Shown here piece by piece: positions 41,118 through 50,120 of a stretch of 64,000 bases of DNA. Both the position numbers and the translations under genes were made by a program. The notes below the pieces were generated by a model. It was not told the DNA's origin. It did no database searches and saw only the letters and a program-made list of their open reading frames with translations. How positions within the stretch are numbered: the stretch's first letter is position 1; each line of letters opens with the position of its first letter. Origin of the DNA: JAOZPE01 sp964601275 (GTDB taxonomy: Bacteria > Krumholzibacteriota > Krumholzibacteriia > JAJRXK01); the NCBI GenBank assembly GCA_964601275.1, contig CAZRMV010000001.1, forward strand, positions 310,001-374,000, given 5' to 3'.

Positions 41118-42398
41118 TCAGGAGGAGTTCATCCAGGGGGTCCGCTGCGGTGTCCTCGGCGGCAAACGGTCCATTCCGTCGTCGTCGCGCTTCCGTCCGG
41201 CGGCCGCGTGGTCGAGCACGACCGCCAGGGCCGATCCCAGGAGGAAATAGAGGACGAATTCCACCTCGTCGTCGGTCTGGTACACCTGGAAGAGACCCGC
41301 CACGGTGATGCCGAGCTGCGCCGCGACCGCGGTGACCGGGATCCACGCGAGGCGTCCCATGCCGCGCCGGGCGCGCCAGAAGAGGAACAAGGTCACCCCG
41401 AGCAGGGCCAGGGCGGCAGCCATTCCCAACAGGCCCGCGTTGACCCCGTGCATGAGCAGATCGTTGTGGGAATGGGCCAGGGTGTCGTAGGTGCCGGGAA
41501 CCCGGTAGCGCTCCATCATCCGCTGGAAATTCCCCGGGCCGAAGCCCAGCCAGGGCCGCGCCGCGATGGCATGCACCGACGAGAGCCAGAGTCGTCTCCG
41601 CGTCTCCTCGCCCCCGGCGCCCAGCGCGGTGGTGAAACGGTGCAGCATGGAGGGAGAGGCCAGGGCCACCGAAAGGCCGGCGGCCAAGGTGGCCAGGGCC
41701 GCCCAACGCCGCCGGCCCGGCAGCGAGAGGGAAAGGAGAACGATCCCGACCGCCGCACCGATCTGCGCGCTGCGGGCGTAGGACCACAAGAGAGCCGCCC
41801 CCAGGGGGAGGACCGCGGCCCAGGGAATCGCTCGTTGCCACCGGGGCTCGCGGCGCAGCTCCCCCACCAGGGCCCAACCGAGGGCGACCAACACGAGCAA
41901 CATCACCTGGCCGCCGTAGGTGAGGTGATGACCGAAGAAGCCGATGGACATCGGATGCCCATCGGCCAGGGGGGCGGGGCGGTGGCGGACGGGATCGAGC
42001 CCGCTGAAGTGTTGCCACACCGCGTAGAGCGCGACCAGGGCTCCGGTGCCCACCAGGATCTTCAGGACGCGGTCCAGGTGCCGGGACCGTCCGTAGACCG
42101 CCAGGGGTACCGCCACCAGCAACAGTTTCAGCCAGTTCTCCCCGAGGAACTTGCGCCAGTTGGAGGGGTAGGGAGCGGCCAGGAGGGTGGCCAGGAGGTA
42201 GGCCGCCAGGTAGGCTCCCAGGGCGAGCCAGATGCTCCGGGGGATGCGACGCAGCCGGCCGGGGTCGAGGACCGCCGCTCCCACCGCGATGAGGAGGATC
42301 ATTCCCGACGCGATCGCGCCCGCCGCCTCCGACCAGGTCGCGCCCAGGGCGAAGAGGTAGAAGGGAGCCACCAGCAGAGCGGTCTTCAGGCGGGACAT
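41118..42398 (-). CDS. O-antigen ligase family protein (Wzy_C)
   Basis: A 426-residue polytopic membrane protein with about ten hydrophobic segments. The Wzy_C periplasmic loop is clear: FGPGNFQRMMERYR followed by AHSHNDLLMHGVNAGLLG, the conserved H-N-D-L-L-x-H-x-x-N-x-G block. The family joins O-antigen or other glycan chains to lipid A or protein acceptors. It starts 9 bp after gmhA on the same strand, which supports an envelope-glycan role. Confidence 0.85.
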   Translation of the reverse strand: MSRLKTALLVAPFYLFALGATWSEAAGAIASGMILLIAVGAAVLDPGRLRRIPRSIWLALGAYLAAYLLATLLAAPYPSNWRKFLGENWLKLLLVAVPLAVYGRSRHLDRVLKILVGTGALVALYAVWQHFSGLDPVRHRPAPLADGHPMSIGFFGHHLTYGGQVMLLVLVALGWALVGELRREPRWQRAIPWAAVLPLGAALLWSYARSAQIGAAVGIVLLSLSLPGRRRWAALATLAAGLSVALASPSMLHRFTTALGAGGEETRRRLWLSSVHAIAARPWLGFGPGNFQRMMERYRVPGTYDTLAHSHNDLLMHGVNAGLLGMAAALALLGVTLFLFWRARRGMGRLAWIPVTAVAAQLGITVAGLFQVYQTDDEVEFVLYFLLGSALAVVLDHAAAGRKRDDDGMDRLPPRTPQRTPWMNSS

Positions 42399-42407
42399 GT
42401 CCCCTAC

Positions 42408-43004
42408 CTAGGCGGGATCGGCCAGTTCGTGCTCGAGCCAGGCGCAGAGGATGTGGCCGGCGAGGATGTGGCATTCCTGGATCCGGGCGGTATGACCGCT
42501 GGGAACCTTCAGAAGGTGGTCGCAGAGTTCTTCGCGTTCCATCCGTCCTCCGCCCCCGCCGGTCATGCCCAGGGTGACCAGGCCGAGACGGCGGGCGGTG
42601 CGCAAGGCCCGGACCACGTTCTCGCTGTCCCCGCTGGTGGAGATTCCGAGCGCGATGTCGTGGGGATGGGCTCTTCCCTCGAGCTGGCGGGCGAAGATCT
42701 CCTCGAAACCATAGTCGTTGCCGATCGCGGTCAGGGCGCTCGAGTTGACGGTGAGGGCTTCGGCGGCCAGAGCGGGGCGTTCCCGCTGGAAACGTCCGCT
42801 CAATTCCGCCGCGATGTGCTGCGCGTCGGCCGCGCTGCCCCCGTTGCCGAAGGCCAGGAGAGCTCCTCCGCCGCGCAGCGCCTCGGCCACCGCCCGGGCC
42901 ATCGCCGCGATCACCGGCGCCTGCTCCAGGAGAGCCTGTTTCACCTCGATGCTCGACTGGATGCGACGGCGGACGAACTCGAGCTCGAGAGGGCGCTCGT
43001 TCAC
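42408..43004 (-). CDS. gmhA: Sedoheptulose-7-phosphate isomerase
   Basis: A 198-residue SIS-domain isomerase that starts heptose synthesis for LPS or S-layer glycans. ALLAFGNGGSAADAQHIAAELSGRF and ALTVNSSALTAIGNDYGFEEIFARQLEG are family blocks; GISTSGDSENV is the sugar-phosphate loop. The start is GTG 43004 with GAGG 7 nt upstream. It leads the gmhA-ligase pair. Its substrate is an intermediate also handled by transaldolase at 1710-2816. Confidence 0.94.
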   Translation of the reverse strand: MNERPLELEFVRRRIQSSIEVKQALLEQAPVIAAMARAVAEALRGGGALLAFGNGGSAADAQHIAAELSGRFQRERPALAAEALTVNSSALTAIGNDYGFEEIFARQLEGRAHPHDIALGISTSGDSENVVRALRTARRLGLVTLGMTGGGGGRMEREELCDHLLKVPSGHTARIQECHILAGHILCAWLEHELADPA

Positions 43005-43033
43005 GATCGGACCTCAAGGTTGGAGGAGATCCG

Positions 43034-43062
43034 ATGGTAGGCGCGGCGGCGAAGCGGGGCAA
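43034..43062 (-). promoter_or_regulatory. gmhA promoter
   Basis: TTGCCC (43062-43057), 17-bp spacer, TACCAT (43039-43034), giving a leader of roughly 24 nt. Confidence 0.48.
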
Positions 43063-43122
43063 GCACTCCCCGCCCGCGGGGCCGCGCTTGCGATGGGCGG
43101 ACTCCTGGGGGATGATCTTCCC

Positions 43123-43959
43123 ATGGCACGACGACTGCGCGTGGAGGACTTCCCGGACTGGTCTTCCTACTATCGTGAATACCAGATCCGGCTGACCCGC
43201 GACCACTTGCTTCCCCTCCTTCGCCGATGGGGGTTGTGGAGCGGAAACCCGCGGGTCCTCGACGTCGGGTGCGGAGACGGGGGTGCGGCCCTGGCCCTCG
43301 ACGCCGCCGGGGGACGGGTGGATGGCCTCGAGATCGAGACCCGGCGTCTGGCCGAAGCGCAGGAGGAAGTGCGGCGCCGGGGGGTGGCGGTGCGTCTCGC
43401 GTTCGGGGACATCACCGATCCTGCGACCCTGGACTCCTTCGCCGGGCCCTACGATCTCATCCTCTTCCGTGACGTCCTCGAACACATTCCCGACAAGGAA
43501 ACGGCCTTGCGGCAAGCCCGCGCGCGGCTGGCCGAGGGCGGGAGCATCGTGGTGGTCTTCCCCCCGTATCTCTCCGCCTACGGAGGACACCAGCAGATCC
43601 TGCATCCCCGGCGTTTCGCCGGTCTTCCCCTGGCGCGCCTTCCCTGGACCCACTGTCTTCCCGTTCCGCTCTTCCGCTTCCTCGCCAGCTGTCCCGACGG
43701 ACGCGAGGATCCGCAGTGGGCGGAGATCCGGACCATCGCCGCCACCCGCCTGACCATGGCGGAGATCGCCCGGCTGGCCCGGGATCTCGACCTGGAGCCG
43801 GTCTGCAGGAAGAACTATCTCCTGCGTCCCAGTTTCCGCCTCCGCTACGGACTGCCGGTGGTGGACGCGGGTTGGCTGGGCCGGATTCCCGGGTTGAACG
43901 AGCTCCTGGTCAGCGCCAGCTACCAGGTGTTGCGCCCGCGCCGGGCTCAGCGCAGATAG
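43123..43959 (+). CDS. Class I SAM-dependent methyltransferase
   Basis: A 278-residue methyltransferase. Motif I is VLDVGCGDGGAALAL (about residues 45-59), the acidic residue after strand 2 is in GLEIETRRL, and motif IV is DLILFRDVLEHIPD. The C-terminal 110 residues (GGHQQILHPRRF, NYLLRPSFRLRYGLPVV) resemble methyltransferases of glycan clusters. The substrate is not known. The ATG at 43123 is preceded by GGGGGATG; another ATG lies 30 nt upstream in frame. The 3' end overlaps the converging sulfatase-fold gene by 13 bp. Confidence 0.82.
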   Translation: MARRLRVEDFPDWSSYYREYQIRLTRDHLLPLLRRWGLWSGNPRVLDVGCGDGGAALALDAAGGRVDGLEIETRRLAEAQEEVRRRGVAVRLAFGDITDPATLDSFAGPYDLILFRDVLEHIPDKETALRQARARLAEGGSIVVVFPPYLSAYGGHQQILHPRRFAGLPLARLPWTHCLPVPLFRFLASCPDGREDPQWAEIRTIAATRLTMAEIARLARDLDLEPVCRKNYLLRPSFRLRYGLPVVDAGWLGRIPGLNELLVSASYQVLRPRRAQRR

Positions 43960-45842
43960 CCCAGGCTGCGCAGTCGCGCCTTCGCGCTCTCGGAGAGTCG
44001 GGGGCGCGGCTGGCGCAGTCCTTCCAGGATCGAAGCAGCCCAGTTCTCCAGGATCGCCTCGTCTTCCTTCCAGAGCGGACCATCGGCGAAGCCCCGGGCC
44101 GAGGCGGGGCTACCGTGGGGCGCTCTTCGGCCGGGCAGGAGGTTCTCCTGTTCCTGCGGGTCGCGGGCAAGGTCGTAGGCCTCGTAGATCGACCTCCCGG
44201 AAGGGCAGCGGGCCAGGAGCAGCTTGCGGGTGGGACGGCGCAGGCAGAACCACAGGGTGTCGCCGGCCACGGTGGAATGGGAGAGCGAGAAGCCCGAAGG
44301 TCCGGGAAGCGTCGTGTCCACCGGGGCCAGGCCCAGACGCCGGCGCAGCGCCCGGCCCACTGCGTCCATACCCTGGGGCCTCGCCGCGAGCGAATCCAGC
44401 CAGGCGGTGTTCTCCGAACTGGAGGCGGGTTCTCTCCACCAGGCAGCCAGATGCAACTCATCCTCGAAGAGATAGGCGCCGTGATCGAAACGGTAACCGC
44501 GGCCGTGGGTCCCGAAACTCTCGCCGTGATCGGTGACCGCGACCAGTATGGTGGTGCTCCGGCGCGGGTCGCTCTGGAAGCGGCGCATCAGGCGGGTGAG
44601 GGCACGATCGACATCCTTGATCTCGCCAGCGTAGCGGGCGCGCTCGGTCCAGTAATCGTCGCCGTCGCGCGTCGGGGTCCCGTTCGTCGAGCCGCTCCCA
44701 GCGCCACCTCGCGCGGGCTCTCCCGCGACCGGGGGCAGGGTCTCCCATCCCGGCAGGGGGCCCAGCGGTTGGTAGGGACGGTGGGCGTCGTAGAAGTGCA
44801 GCCAGAGGAAGAAGGGTCGGTCGGGGTGGCGTCGCAGGAAGCGCAGCCCGAGGTCCACTGTCTCCTCGGCCCGGCGCTGATGGCTCAGACCGGTGGCCTC
44901 TCCGCGCAGGAGATCGAGCAGGCGCCGGCCCGCGGCGAGGAAGGCCAGGCGGCGACGGGGGGTGCCCGGGCGGAAGGAGTCGTCGTACTCGTCGAAGCCC
45001 TTCTCGAGGCCGCAGAGTTGCCGGTGCAGCACCGCGCTGGATACCACCGCCCCGGTGACATAGCCGCGCCCGGACAGGTCCTGGGCGAGGGTTCCCACCT
45101 CCGTGCCGATGGGCCAGCCGTTGTCCTGGGCGCCATGGAGCCGGGGGGGCAGGCCGGTGAGCAGGCTGGCGTGGGAGGGGCCGGTCAGGGGGATGGGTGC
45201 AGTGAGATGTTTCCACGCGATGGCTTCCCGCTGCAGGGTCTCCAGGAATCCGTCCGGGGGAAGGAACGATCCCCGGGGCGGCAGATGATCGCGTCGCATG
45301 GTGTCCAGGGTGATCAAGAGCAGAGACGGCGGGCGGTCCGGCCGCTCGGTGGATCCCCGGGGGGCGACCGGGGCGAGCAGGGCCCCGCTCACCGTTGCGG
45401 CCAGGGCCACCGCGCCGCCCAGTCCCAGGAGGACGCGCCTTCGAAGGAGTCCGAAGGCGAAGACCGGCACCGCCAGGGCAAGGAGGGCAAGGCCGCTGGC
45501 CGCGGCCAGGGCGGGCAGGCGGCCCTGGGGGCCGAAACCGGGACGGAGGCTGAGGAAGGCCCTCAGCAGCACCGGCAACGCCAGGCTCAGGCCCACCGCC
45601 AGGCCGTGGACGGAGGGACGCGTCCCGCGGGCGGTGCGGGCAACGAAGGAGGACGCGAGAAGCCCCCATCCGGTGGTCAAGCCCACCGCGAGGATCCAGG
45701 TTCCCCACCACTCCGAAATGGAAAGCAGCGGGGGATGAACCGCCGGCAGGGCGCAGCGCGCTTCCACCGCGCCGGCGAACGCTCCGGCGAGCGCGCCCTC
45801 GACCAGGAGGAGTCTTCGGCTACCGGCCGGACTTGAGCTCAT
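43947..45842 (-). CDS. Membrane-anchored sulfatase-superfamily protein with a Thr-type active site
   Basis: A 631-residue protein with about five N-terminal membrane segments (to about 165) and a periplasmic alkaline-phosphatase/sulfatase-fold domain (about 170-560). Metal blocks are LLLITLDTMRRDHL and VAVTDHGESFGTHGRG. The position normally held by formylglycine Cys/Ser reads PLTGPSHASLLTG, so the nucleophile would be threonine and the usual Arg is His. This resembles phosphoethanolamine/phosphoglycerol transferases or phosphohydrolases more than true sulfatases. The start overlaps bcp by 23 bp. Confidence 0.8.
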   Translation of the reverse strand: MSSSPAGSRRLLLVEGALAGAFAGAVEARCALPAVHPPLLSISEWWGTWILAVGLTTGWGLLASSFVARTARGTRPSVHGLAVGLSLALPVLLRAFLSLRPGFGPQGRLPALAAASGLALLALAVPVFAFGLLRRRVLLGLGGAVALAATVSGALLAPVAPRGSTERPDRPPSLLLITLDTMRRDHLPPRGSFLPPDGFLETLQREAIAWKHLTAPIPLTGPSHASLLTGLPPRLHGAQDNGWPIGTEVGTLAQDLSGRGYVTGAVVSSAVLHRQLCGLEKGFDEYDDSFRPGTPRRRLAFLAAGRRLLDLLRGEATGLSHQRRAEETVDLGLRFLRRHPDRPFFLWLHFYDAHRPYQPLGPLPGWETLPPVAGEPARGGAGSGSTNGTPTRDGDDYWTERARYAGEIKDVDRALTRLMRRFQSDPRRSTTILVAVTDHGESFGTHGRGYRFDHGAYLFEDELHLAAWWREPASSSENTAWLDSLAARPQGMDAVGRALRRRLGLAPVDTTLPGPSGFSLSHSTVAGDTLWFCLRRPTRKLLLARCPSGRSIYEAYDLARDPQEQENLLPGRRAPHGSPASARGFADGPLWKEDEAILENWAASILEGLRQPRPRLSESAKARLRSLGYLR

Positions 45843-46302
45843 CGAGCTTCTCGAGGATCTGCTCGGCGTGCCGCTTCACGTCGGGGCGTTTCCAGATATG
45901 GAGGATGCGCCCCTTCTCATCCAGGAGGAAGGTGCTGCGTTTGATCCCGAAGGTCTTCTTGCCGTACATGTTCTTCTCTCCCCAGGCTCCGTATTTCTCG
46001 GCGACCTTGTGGTCGGGATCGCACAGGAGGGGGAAGGGAAGCTGGTACTTGTCGCGGAAGCGGGCGTGACTCTCCGGACCGTCGGGGGAGATCCCGTAGA
46101 CCATGACCTTCCGCCGCCGCAGGGTGGCCCAGTGGTCGCGGAAGGAGCAGGCTTCCTTGGTGCAGCCCGAGGTGTTGTCGCGGGGATAGAAATAGATCAC
46201 CGCCTTGCGGCCCACGATGTCGCGGTTGAGGGAGATCTTGTTCCCGTCGGTGTCCTGCAGGGTGAACGCGGGGGCTCTCTTCCCAACTTCCAGGTCGGCC
46301 AC
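45820..46302 (-). CDS. bcp: Thioredoxin-dependent thiol peroxidase (Bcp/PrxQ)
   Basis: A 160-residue peroxiredoxin that reduces hydroperoxides. FTLQDTDGNKISL, VIYFYPRDNTSGCTKEACSFRD with peroxidatic and resolving cysteines five apart (SGCTKEAC), and GISPDGPESHARF are diagnostic of the PrxQ group. It lies upstream of the sulfatase-fold gene on the same strand and diverges from the thioesterase. Confidence 0.94.
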   Translation of the reverse strand: MADLEVGKRAPAFTLQDTDGNKISLNRDIVGRKAVIYFYPRDNTSGCTKEACSFRDHWATLRRRKVMVYGISPDGPESHARFRDKYQLPFPLLCDPDHKVAEKYGAWGEKNMYGKKTFGIKRSTFLLDEKGRILHIWKRPDVKRHAEQILEKLDELKSGR

Positions 46303-46365
46303 GATCGTGTTCCTCCGTTCTGCCGGGGCAACCGGCTTGTGCCAGCGCGGGGGATTCCGCCGGGG

Positions 46366-46394
46366 ATCATAGATCCAAGCCCCGGTTGTGGCAA
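46366..46394 (-). promoter_or_regulatory. bcp promoter
   Basis: TTGCCA (46394-46389), 17-bp spacer, TATGAT (46371-46366). It is among the best matches in the window. Confidence 0.55.
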
Positions 46395-46414
46395 CGCGGC
46401 CCTCGAGCTCCCCC

Positions 46415-46443
46415 TTGCCGAAACCCTCGTGGACCCCTAGGCT
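46415..46443 (+). promoter_or_regulatory. Near-leaderless promoter of the thioesterase gene
   Basis: TTGCCG (46415-46420), 17-bp spacer, TAGGCT (46438-46443), 8 nt before the ATG at 46452. The leader would be about 2 nt. Confidence 0.5.
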
Positions 46444-46451
46444 GTCCTCCC

Positions 46452-46838
46452 ATGGAAACCCCAGCCGATCCCCATTCGAACGAACCGGCCATCCGCGTCC
46501 TGATGATGCCGCGGGATACCAACGCCCATGGCACCATCTTCGGCGGAATCATCCTCTCCTACATCGACCAGGCCGGGGCCATTGCCACCTACCACGCGGG
46601 GTGCCGCCAGGTGGTGACGGTGGCGATGGACAAGGTCGAGTTCCACGCGCCGGTCAACGTGGGCGACCTGGTCAGCTTCTACGCGGAGATCCTCAAGGTG
46701 GGCACGAGCTCGATCACCGTGCTGGTGCGCGTGCTGTCGCAGGGACGCAAGACGATGGAAGAGGTGCTGGTCACCGAGGCCCAGGTGACCTACGTCAACA
46801 TCGACGATACCGGCCGGCCGGTGCCGATCGACGGTTGA
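46452..46838 (+). CDS. Acyl-CoA thioesterase, YciA-like hotdog fold
   Basis: A 128-residue hotdog thioesterase. MMPRDTNAHGTIFGGIILSYIDQAGAIAT contains the catalytic N-x-x-G-x-x-F-G-G-x-x-L-x-x-x-D pattern, and VDKVEFHAPVNVGDLV-like and VLVRVLSQGRKTMEE blocks follow. It hydrolyses acyl-CoAs; the chain length cannot be read. It stands alone. No ribosome-binding site is apparent, consistent with a leaderless transcript. Confidence 0.9.
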   Translation: METPADPHSNEPAIRVLMMPRDTNAHGTIFGGIILSYIDQAGAIATYHAGCRQVVTVAMDKVEFHAPVNVGDLVSFYAEILKVGTSSITVLVRVLSQGRKTMEEVLVTEAQVTYVNIDDTGRPVPIDG

Positions 46839-46914
46839 AGCCGACCTCCTTGCCGGCTGCAATGCGGCCCCGGCGGGATGGACGAGGCGCCGTCCTCACC
46901 ATCGAACTCCCGCT

Positions 46915-48360
46915 TCAGTCGAAGCCCGGGTCGGAGTTCTCGCGCACCCTCACCTTGCCGTAGGCACTGAGCGCCTCGCGCACCTCGCTCGCCACCCCGA
47001 TGCAGGTGAAGGCGAGGTCGTCGGCGGGGAACCACTTCGCGACGGCATCGCGGCAGTCGGCGAGGGTGACCGCGTCGATGCGGTCGAACAATCCGTCGAT
47101 CGATCCACGGCCGAGACCATAGGCGGTGATGCGGCAGAGCGCGGTCGCGAGCGCGTCGCCGGTTTCGTAACGGTAGGGCAGTTGCCCTTTCAGGTAGGCC
47201 TTGGCCGACACGAGTTCCTCTTCGCTGATCCCCTCGCGATGCAGCCGTTCCAGGGTGGACAGGGCGAGGTCGATCGCCTCGGTGGTCGTGGCCTTGGCGG
47301 TGAAGGAACTGATGAAGGTCGATCCTGACCACCGGCGGCGCTGGACGGTGAAGCGCGCGCCGTAGCTCAGGCCGCTCTCGATCCGCAACTTCGTGTTCAG
47401 CCACGAGGTGAACCGTCCTCCGAAGATGGTACGGACCACCTCGATCGCTGCGTCGTTCCCCTCTCCCCATCGCGGGCCCAGGTTGCCGATCATGAACCAG
47501 GTCTGGGGAGTGTCCACCTTGTCCACCAGGAGGACCTCGCGGCCGGAGAAGGGCGTCGGGGGCAGAAGATGCACCGCGGGGGCTTCAGCCCGCGGCATCT
47601 TCGCGAAGATCCGCTCCAGTTTTCCGGCGAGCACTTCCGGGTCGATGTCTCCGACCACCGCCAGGTAGGCGCGGTCGGCTCCGACGTGTTCCCGGTAGAA
47701 GCGGCGCACCTGTTCGGGGGTGATGGACAGCAGACTTTCCTCGGTGCCGGCGACCGGCCGTCCGTAGGGATGATCGCCGAAGACATGGGCGTCATGATAC
47801 CGGCCCAGGACGAAGCGGGGATTCTCCTTGGCCTGGCGTACGTTCTCGGCCATCTGCCGGGCGAGCTTCTCGATCTCCCCGTCGTCGAAAGCGGGAGAGA
47901 GCACCGCGTCACCGAACAGGGAGAGAGCCTCGTCGAGGTCCTTGCTGAGGCATTGCATCGCGATGCGGATGCGATCGTGATCGGCCGAGGCGGAGAACCC
48001 GGCGCCGAGGAAATCGACCGCTTCGGAGAACTCGGCCGCACTGCGGCCTCCCGCACCCTTGCGCAGGCTGCGCGCGGTCAGGAGCGCCAAGCCTTCCATG
48101 CCCTGCGGATCCGCCGAGGATCCGTCGAGGATCCACATCTCCAGGTTCACCATGGGAACCGTTCCATGCGGCATCAGCAGCAGGGTGAGGCCGTTGTCCA
48201 GGATCCGGGTCGAATAGGGAGGCAGCTCGAGGCGGGGCGCGGGGTCCTCGGCGGCCAGGGAGGATTCTGCCCGAGGGGCCAACACCAGCGCCATCAGCAG
48301 ACCAACCCATACCGGATGGCGCGGCCTCGGCCGTCCGAAGATCCTACCGGGATTCATCAT
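46915..48360 (-). CDS. M16-family peptidase homologue, non-catalytic subunit
   Basis: A 481-residue exported protein with a signal peptide (about 15-37). The M16 fold is clear (LDNGLTLLLMPHGTVPMVNLEMWI, DHPYGRPVAGTEESLLSIT, VGDIDPEVLAGKLERIF) but the zinc motif H-x-x-E-H is replaced by GMEGLALLTARSL. It thus corresponds to the inactive partner of heterodimeric M16 proteases. The C-terminal R/Y-type substrate region (LRIESGLSYGARF) is kept. Its start overlaps the active subunit's stop by 17 bp. Confidence 0.87.
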   Translation of the reverse strand: MMNPGRIFGRPRPRHPVWVGLLMALVLAPRAESSLAAEDPAPRLELPPYSTRILDNGLTLLLMPHGTVPMVNLEMWILDGSSADPQGMEGLALLTARSLRKGAGGRSAAEFSEAVDFLGAGFSASADHDRIRIAMQCLSKDLDEALSLFGDAVLSPAFDDGEIEKLARQMAENVRQAKENPRFVLGRYHDAHVFGDHPYGRPVAGTEESLLSITPEQVRRFYREHVGADRAYLAVVGDIDPEVLAGKLERIFAKMPRAEAPAVHLLPPTPFSGREVLLVDKVDTPQTWFMIGNLGPRWGEGNDAAIEVVRTIFGGRFTSWLNTKLRIESGLSYGARFTVQRRRWSGSTFISSFTAKATTTEAIDLALSTLERLHREGISEEELVSAKAYLKGQLPYRYETGDALATALCRITAYGLGRGSIDGLFDRIDAVTLADCRDAVAKWFPADDLAFTCIGVASEVREALSAYGKVRVRENSDPGFD

Positions 48361-49693
48361 CGCCTCCAGGACTCGGGATCAGGGTCACCACCGTGCGCCG
48401 GTCGCGGACCAGGTAGGTCGCGGCCACCCGCTGGATGTCCTGGGTGGTGACCTTGGAGGTTTCGCTCTCGGTGGAGAAGAGCCGGCGCCATCCGCCGTGG
48501 AAGAGTTCGTACTCTCCCAGCGACTCCGCCTTTCCGTTCAGGCTCGAAAGATTGCGGTAGAAGTCGGCGAGGAGGATGTTCTTCGCCTTGCGCAATTCGC
48601 GCTTGGTGACCCCCTCCTCGACGATGTTCGCCAATTCCTCGTAGAGAGCGGCCTCGGCTCGATGGCTGTCCACTCCCTCGCGCAGTTGCAGGAAGAGGAT
48701 GTACAGGGAAGGGTCGAAGGCCAGGTCGAGACTTCCCCACAGGCTCAGGACCGATTGGTCGTGATCGACCAGCCGGCGGTAGAGACGCGAACTCTCCCCC
48801 TCGGTGAGGATGAGATCGAGCAGCTGGAGGGCCGGGATGTCCGCATGGCTGGTGGGGGGTACATGCCATCCCACGGCGACGGCGGGCAGGTTGGCCTCCT
48901 TCCGCAGTTCGATGCGATGTTCCCCCTGTTGCGGGGGTTCGACGGTGACCACGTCCCGCCCGACCTCCCGCGGGGGAATGGTTCCGAGCTTCTCCTGCAG
49001 GTGTGGAAGGAGGCGCTCGGGGTCGAAAGCGCCCACGATGACCATGGTGGCGTTGTTGGGAGTGTAGAAGTGCTCGTGGAAGGCTTCGACGTCGACCTGC
49101 CGCCAATTCTCGATGTCGCTGCGCCAGCCGATCACCGGCCACTGGTACGGATGCGCGATGAACGCGCCGGCCCAGAGCTGGATGAGCATGAGGCGGGTGT
49201 TGGAATCCTCCACGCTGCGCCGCCGCTCGCTCATCACCACGCCTCTCTCGCTGCTGACGATCTCGGGGTCGACCGAGAGCCAGCCAATGCGATCGCGCTC
49301 GAGATCGAGGGTGGTTTCAAGGGCGCTGGCGGGAATCCAGTCTTCGTACACCGTCACGTTGCGATTGGTGTAGGCGTTGTTCGACCCTCCAGCGGCTTCC
49401 ATCGTGCGGTCGAAGGCGCCCGGCGGATAGTGCTTCGACCCGTTGAACATCATGTGCTCGAAGAAATGCGCCAGTCCGGTGGTTCCCGGGGCCTCGTTGC
49501 GGCTGCCCACGTGCCAGAAGGTGTAGACGGAGACGTTGGGGATTCCCTCGACCGGCCACAGCAGGACGCGCATGCCGTTGTCCAGCACGTGCTCCTGGAT
49601 CCTTGGGGGGATCTCCGCCGCGGCGGCGGCCGACAGGGTCAAGGAGACCACGAGGATCGCGGCCAGGAGAATGGGGCCCTTCTTCCCTCTCAT
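48344..49693 (-). CDS. M16-family zinc peptidase, catalytic subunit
   Basis: A 449-residue exported protein with a signal peptide (about 1-26). TTGLAHFFEHMMFNGS has the inverted zinc motif His76-x-x-Glu79-His80, and the distal glutamate lies in the following helix region. ERRRSVEDSNTRLM, AHPYQWPVIGWRSDIE and the C-terminal half complete the fold. It pairs with the inactive M16 subunit downstream and starts 1 nt after the superoxide reductase gene, so the three are one transcription unit. Confidence 0.9.
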   Translation of the reverse strand: MRGKKGPILLAAILVVSLTLSAAAAAEIPPRIQEHVLDNGMRVLLWPVEGIPNVSVYTFWHVGSRNEAPGTTGLAHFFEHMMFNGSKHYPPGAFDRTMEAAGGSNNAYTNRNVTVYEDWIPASALETTLDLERDRIGWLSVDPEIVSSERGVVMSERRRSVEDSNTRLMLIQLWAGAFIAHPYQWPVIGWRSDIENWRQVDVEAFHEHFYTPNNATMVIVGAFDPERLLPHLQEKLGTIPPREVGRDVVTVEPPQQGEHRIELRKEANLPAVAVGWHVPPTSHADIPALQLLDLILTEGESSRLYRRLVDHDQSVLSLWGSLDLAFDPSLYILFLQLREGVDSHRAEAALYEELANIVEEGVTKRELRKAKNILLADFYRNLSSLNGKAESLGEYELFHGGWRRLFSTESETSKVTTQDIQRVAATYLVRDRRTVVTLIPSPGGDDESR

Positions 49694-49694
49694 C

Positions 49695-50120
49695 TCAGAC
49701 CGTGATGTCGTTCAGCCACACGTCGTGCAGATTGCACATGCTCAGGGCGTACAGGGTGCCTTCGTAGCTCTCCATGGTGAAGGTCGACTCGGGCTTCTCG
49801 TCGACGACCGGATCGAAGAGGTGCTCGTCGAGGAACTTGAACTCGTGGTCGAGAAGCACGTGCTTGACGATGTAGTGCTTGTACCCGCTCATCTTGTGGT
49901 TGGTGATCACGTGCACCCTCACTCCGTCGGGGCCGGTTTCCACCTCGATCTGGGGTAGGTGTCCATCCACCTTCTTGGCCCATCGTCCCGGAGCCTCCCG
50001 GGTGTAGTAGACGCCTCCGGCCATGGGGCTTGCCGGGACCTTCGCAAAGCTGGGGCGCGGCACCACGAGGATCCCACTGGCGCCGATGAGACCGGCTTGG
50101 ATGAACTGACGACGATCCAT
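49695..50120 (-). CDS. Tat-exported superoxide reductase-like (desulfoferrodoxin-family) protein
   Basis: A 141-residue protein with a twin-arginine-type leader (MDRRQFIQAGLIGASGILVV) and one superoxide-reductase domain. Candidate iron ligands are His in DGHLPQIEV, His in TNHKMSG, His in YKHYIVK, and Cys and His in SMCNLHDVW, matching the four-His one-Cys centre. There is no N-terminal rubredoxin-like desulforedoxin domain. The protein would detoxify superoxide outside the cytoplasm. It is the first gene of an operon with two M16 peptidase genes. Confidence 0.8.
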   Translation of the reverse strand: MDRRQFIQAGLIGASGILVVPRPSFAKVPASPMAGGVYYTREAPGRWAKKVDGHLPQIEVETGPDGVRVHVITNHKMSGYKHYIVKHVLLDHEFKFLDEHLFDPVVDEKPESTFTMESYEGTLYALSMCNLHDVWLNDITV

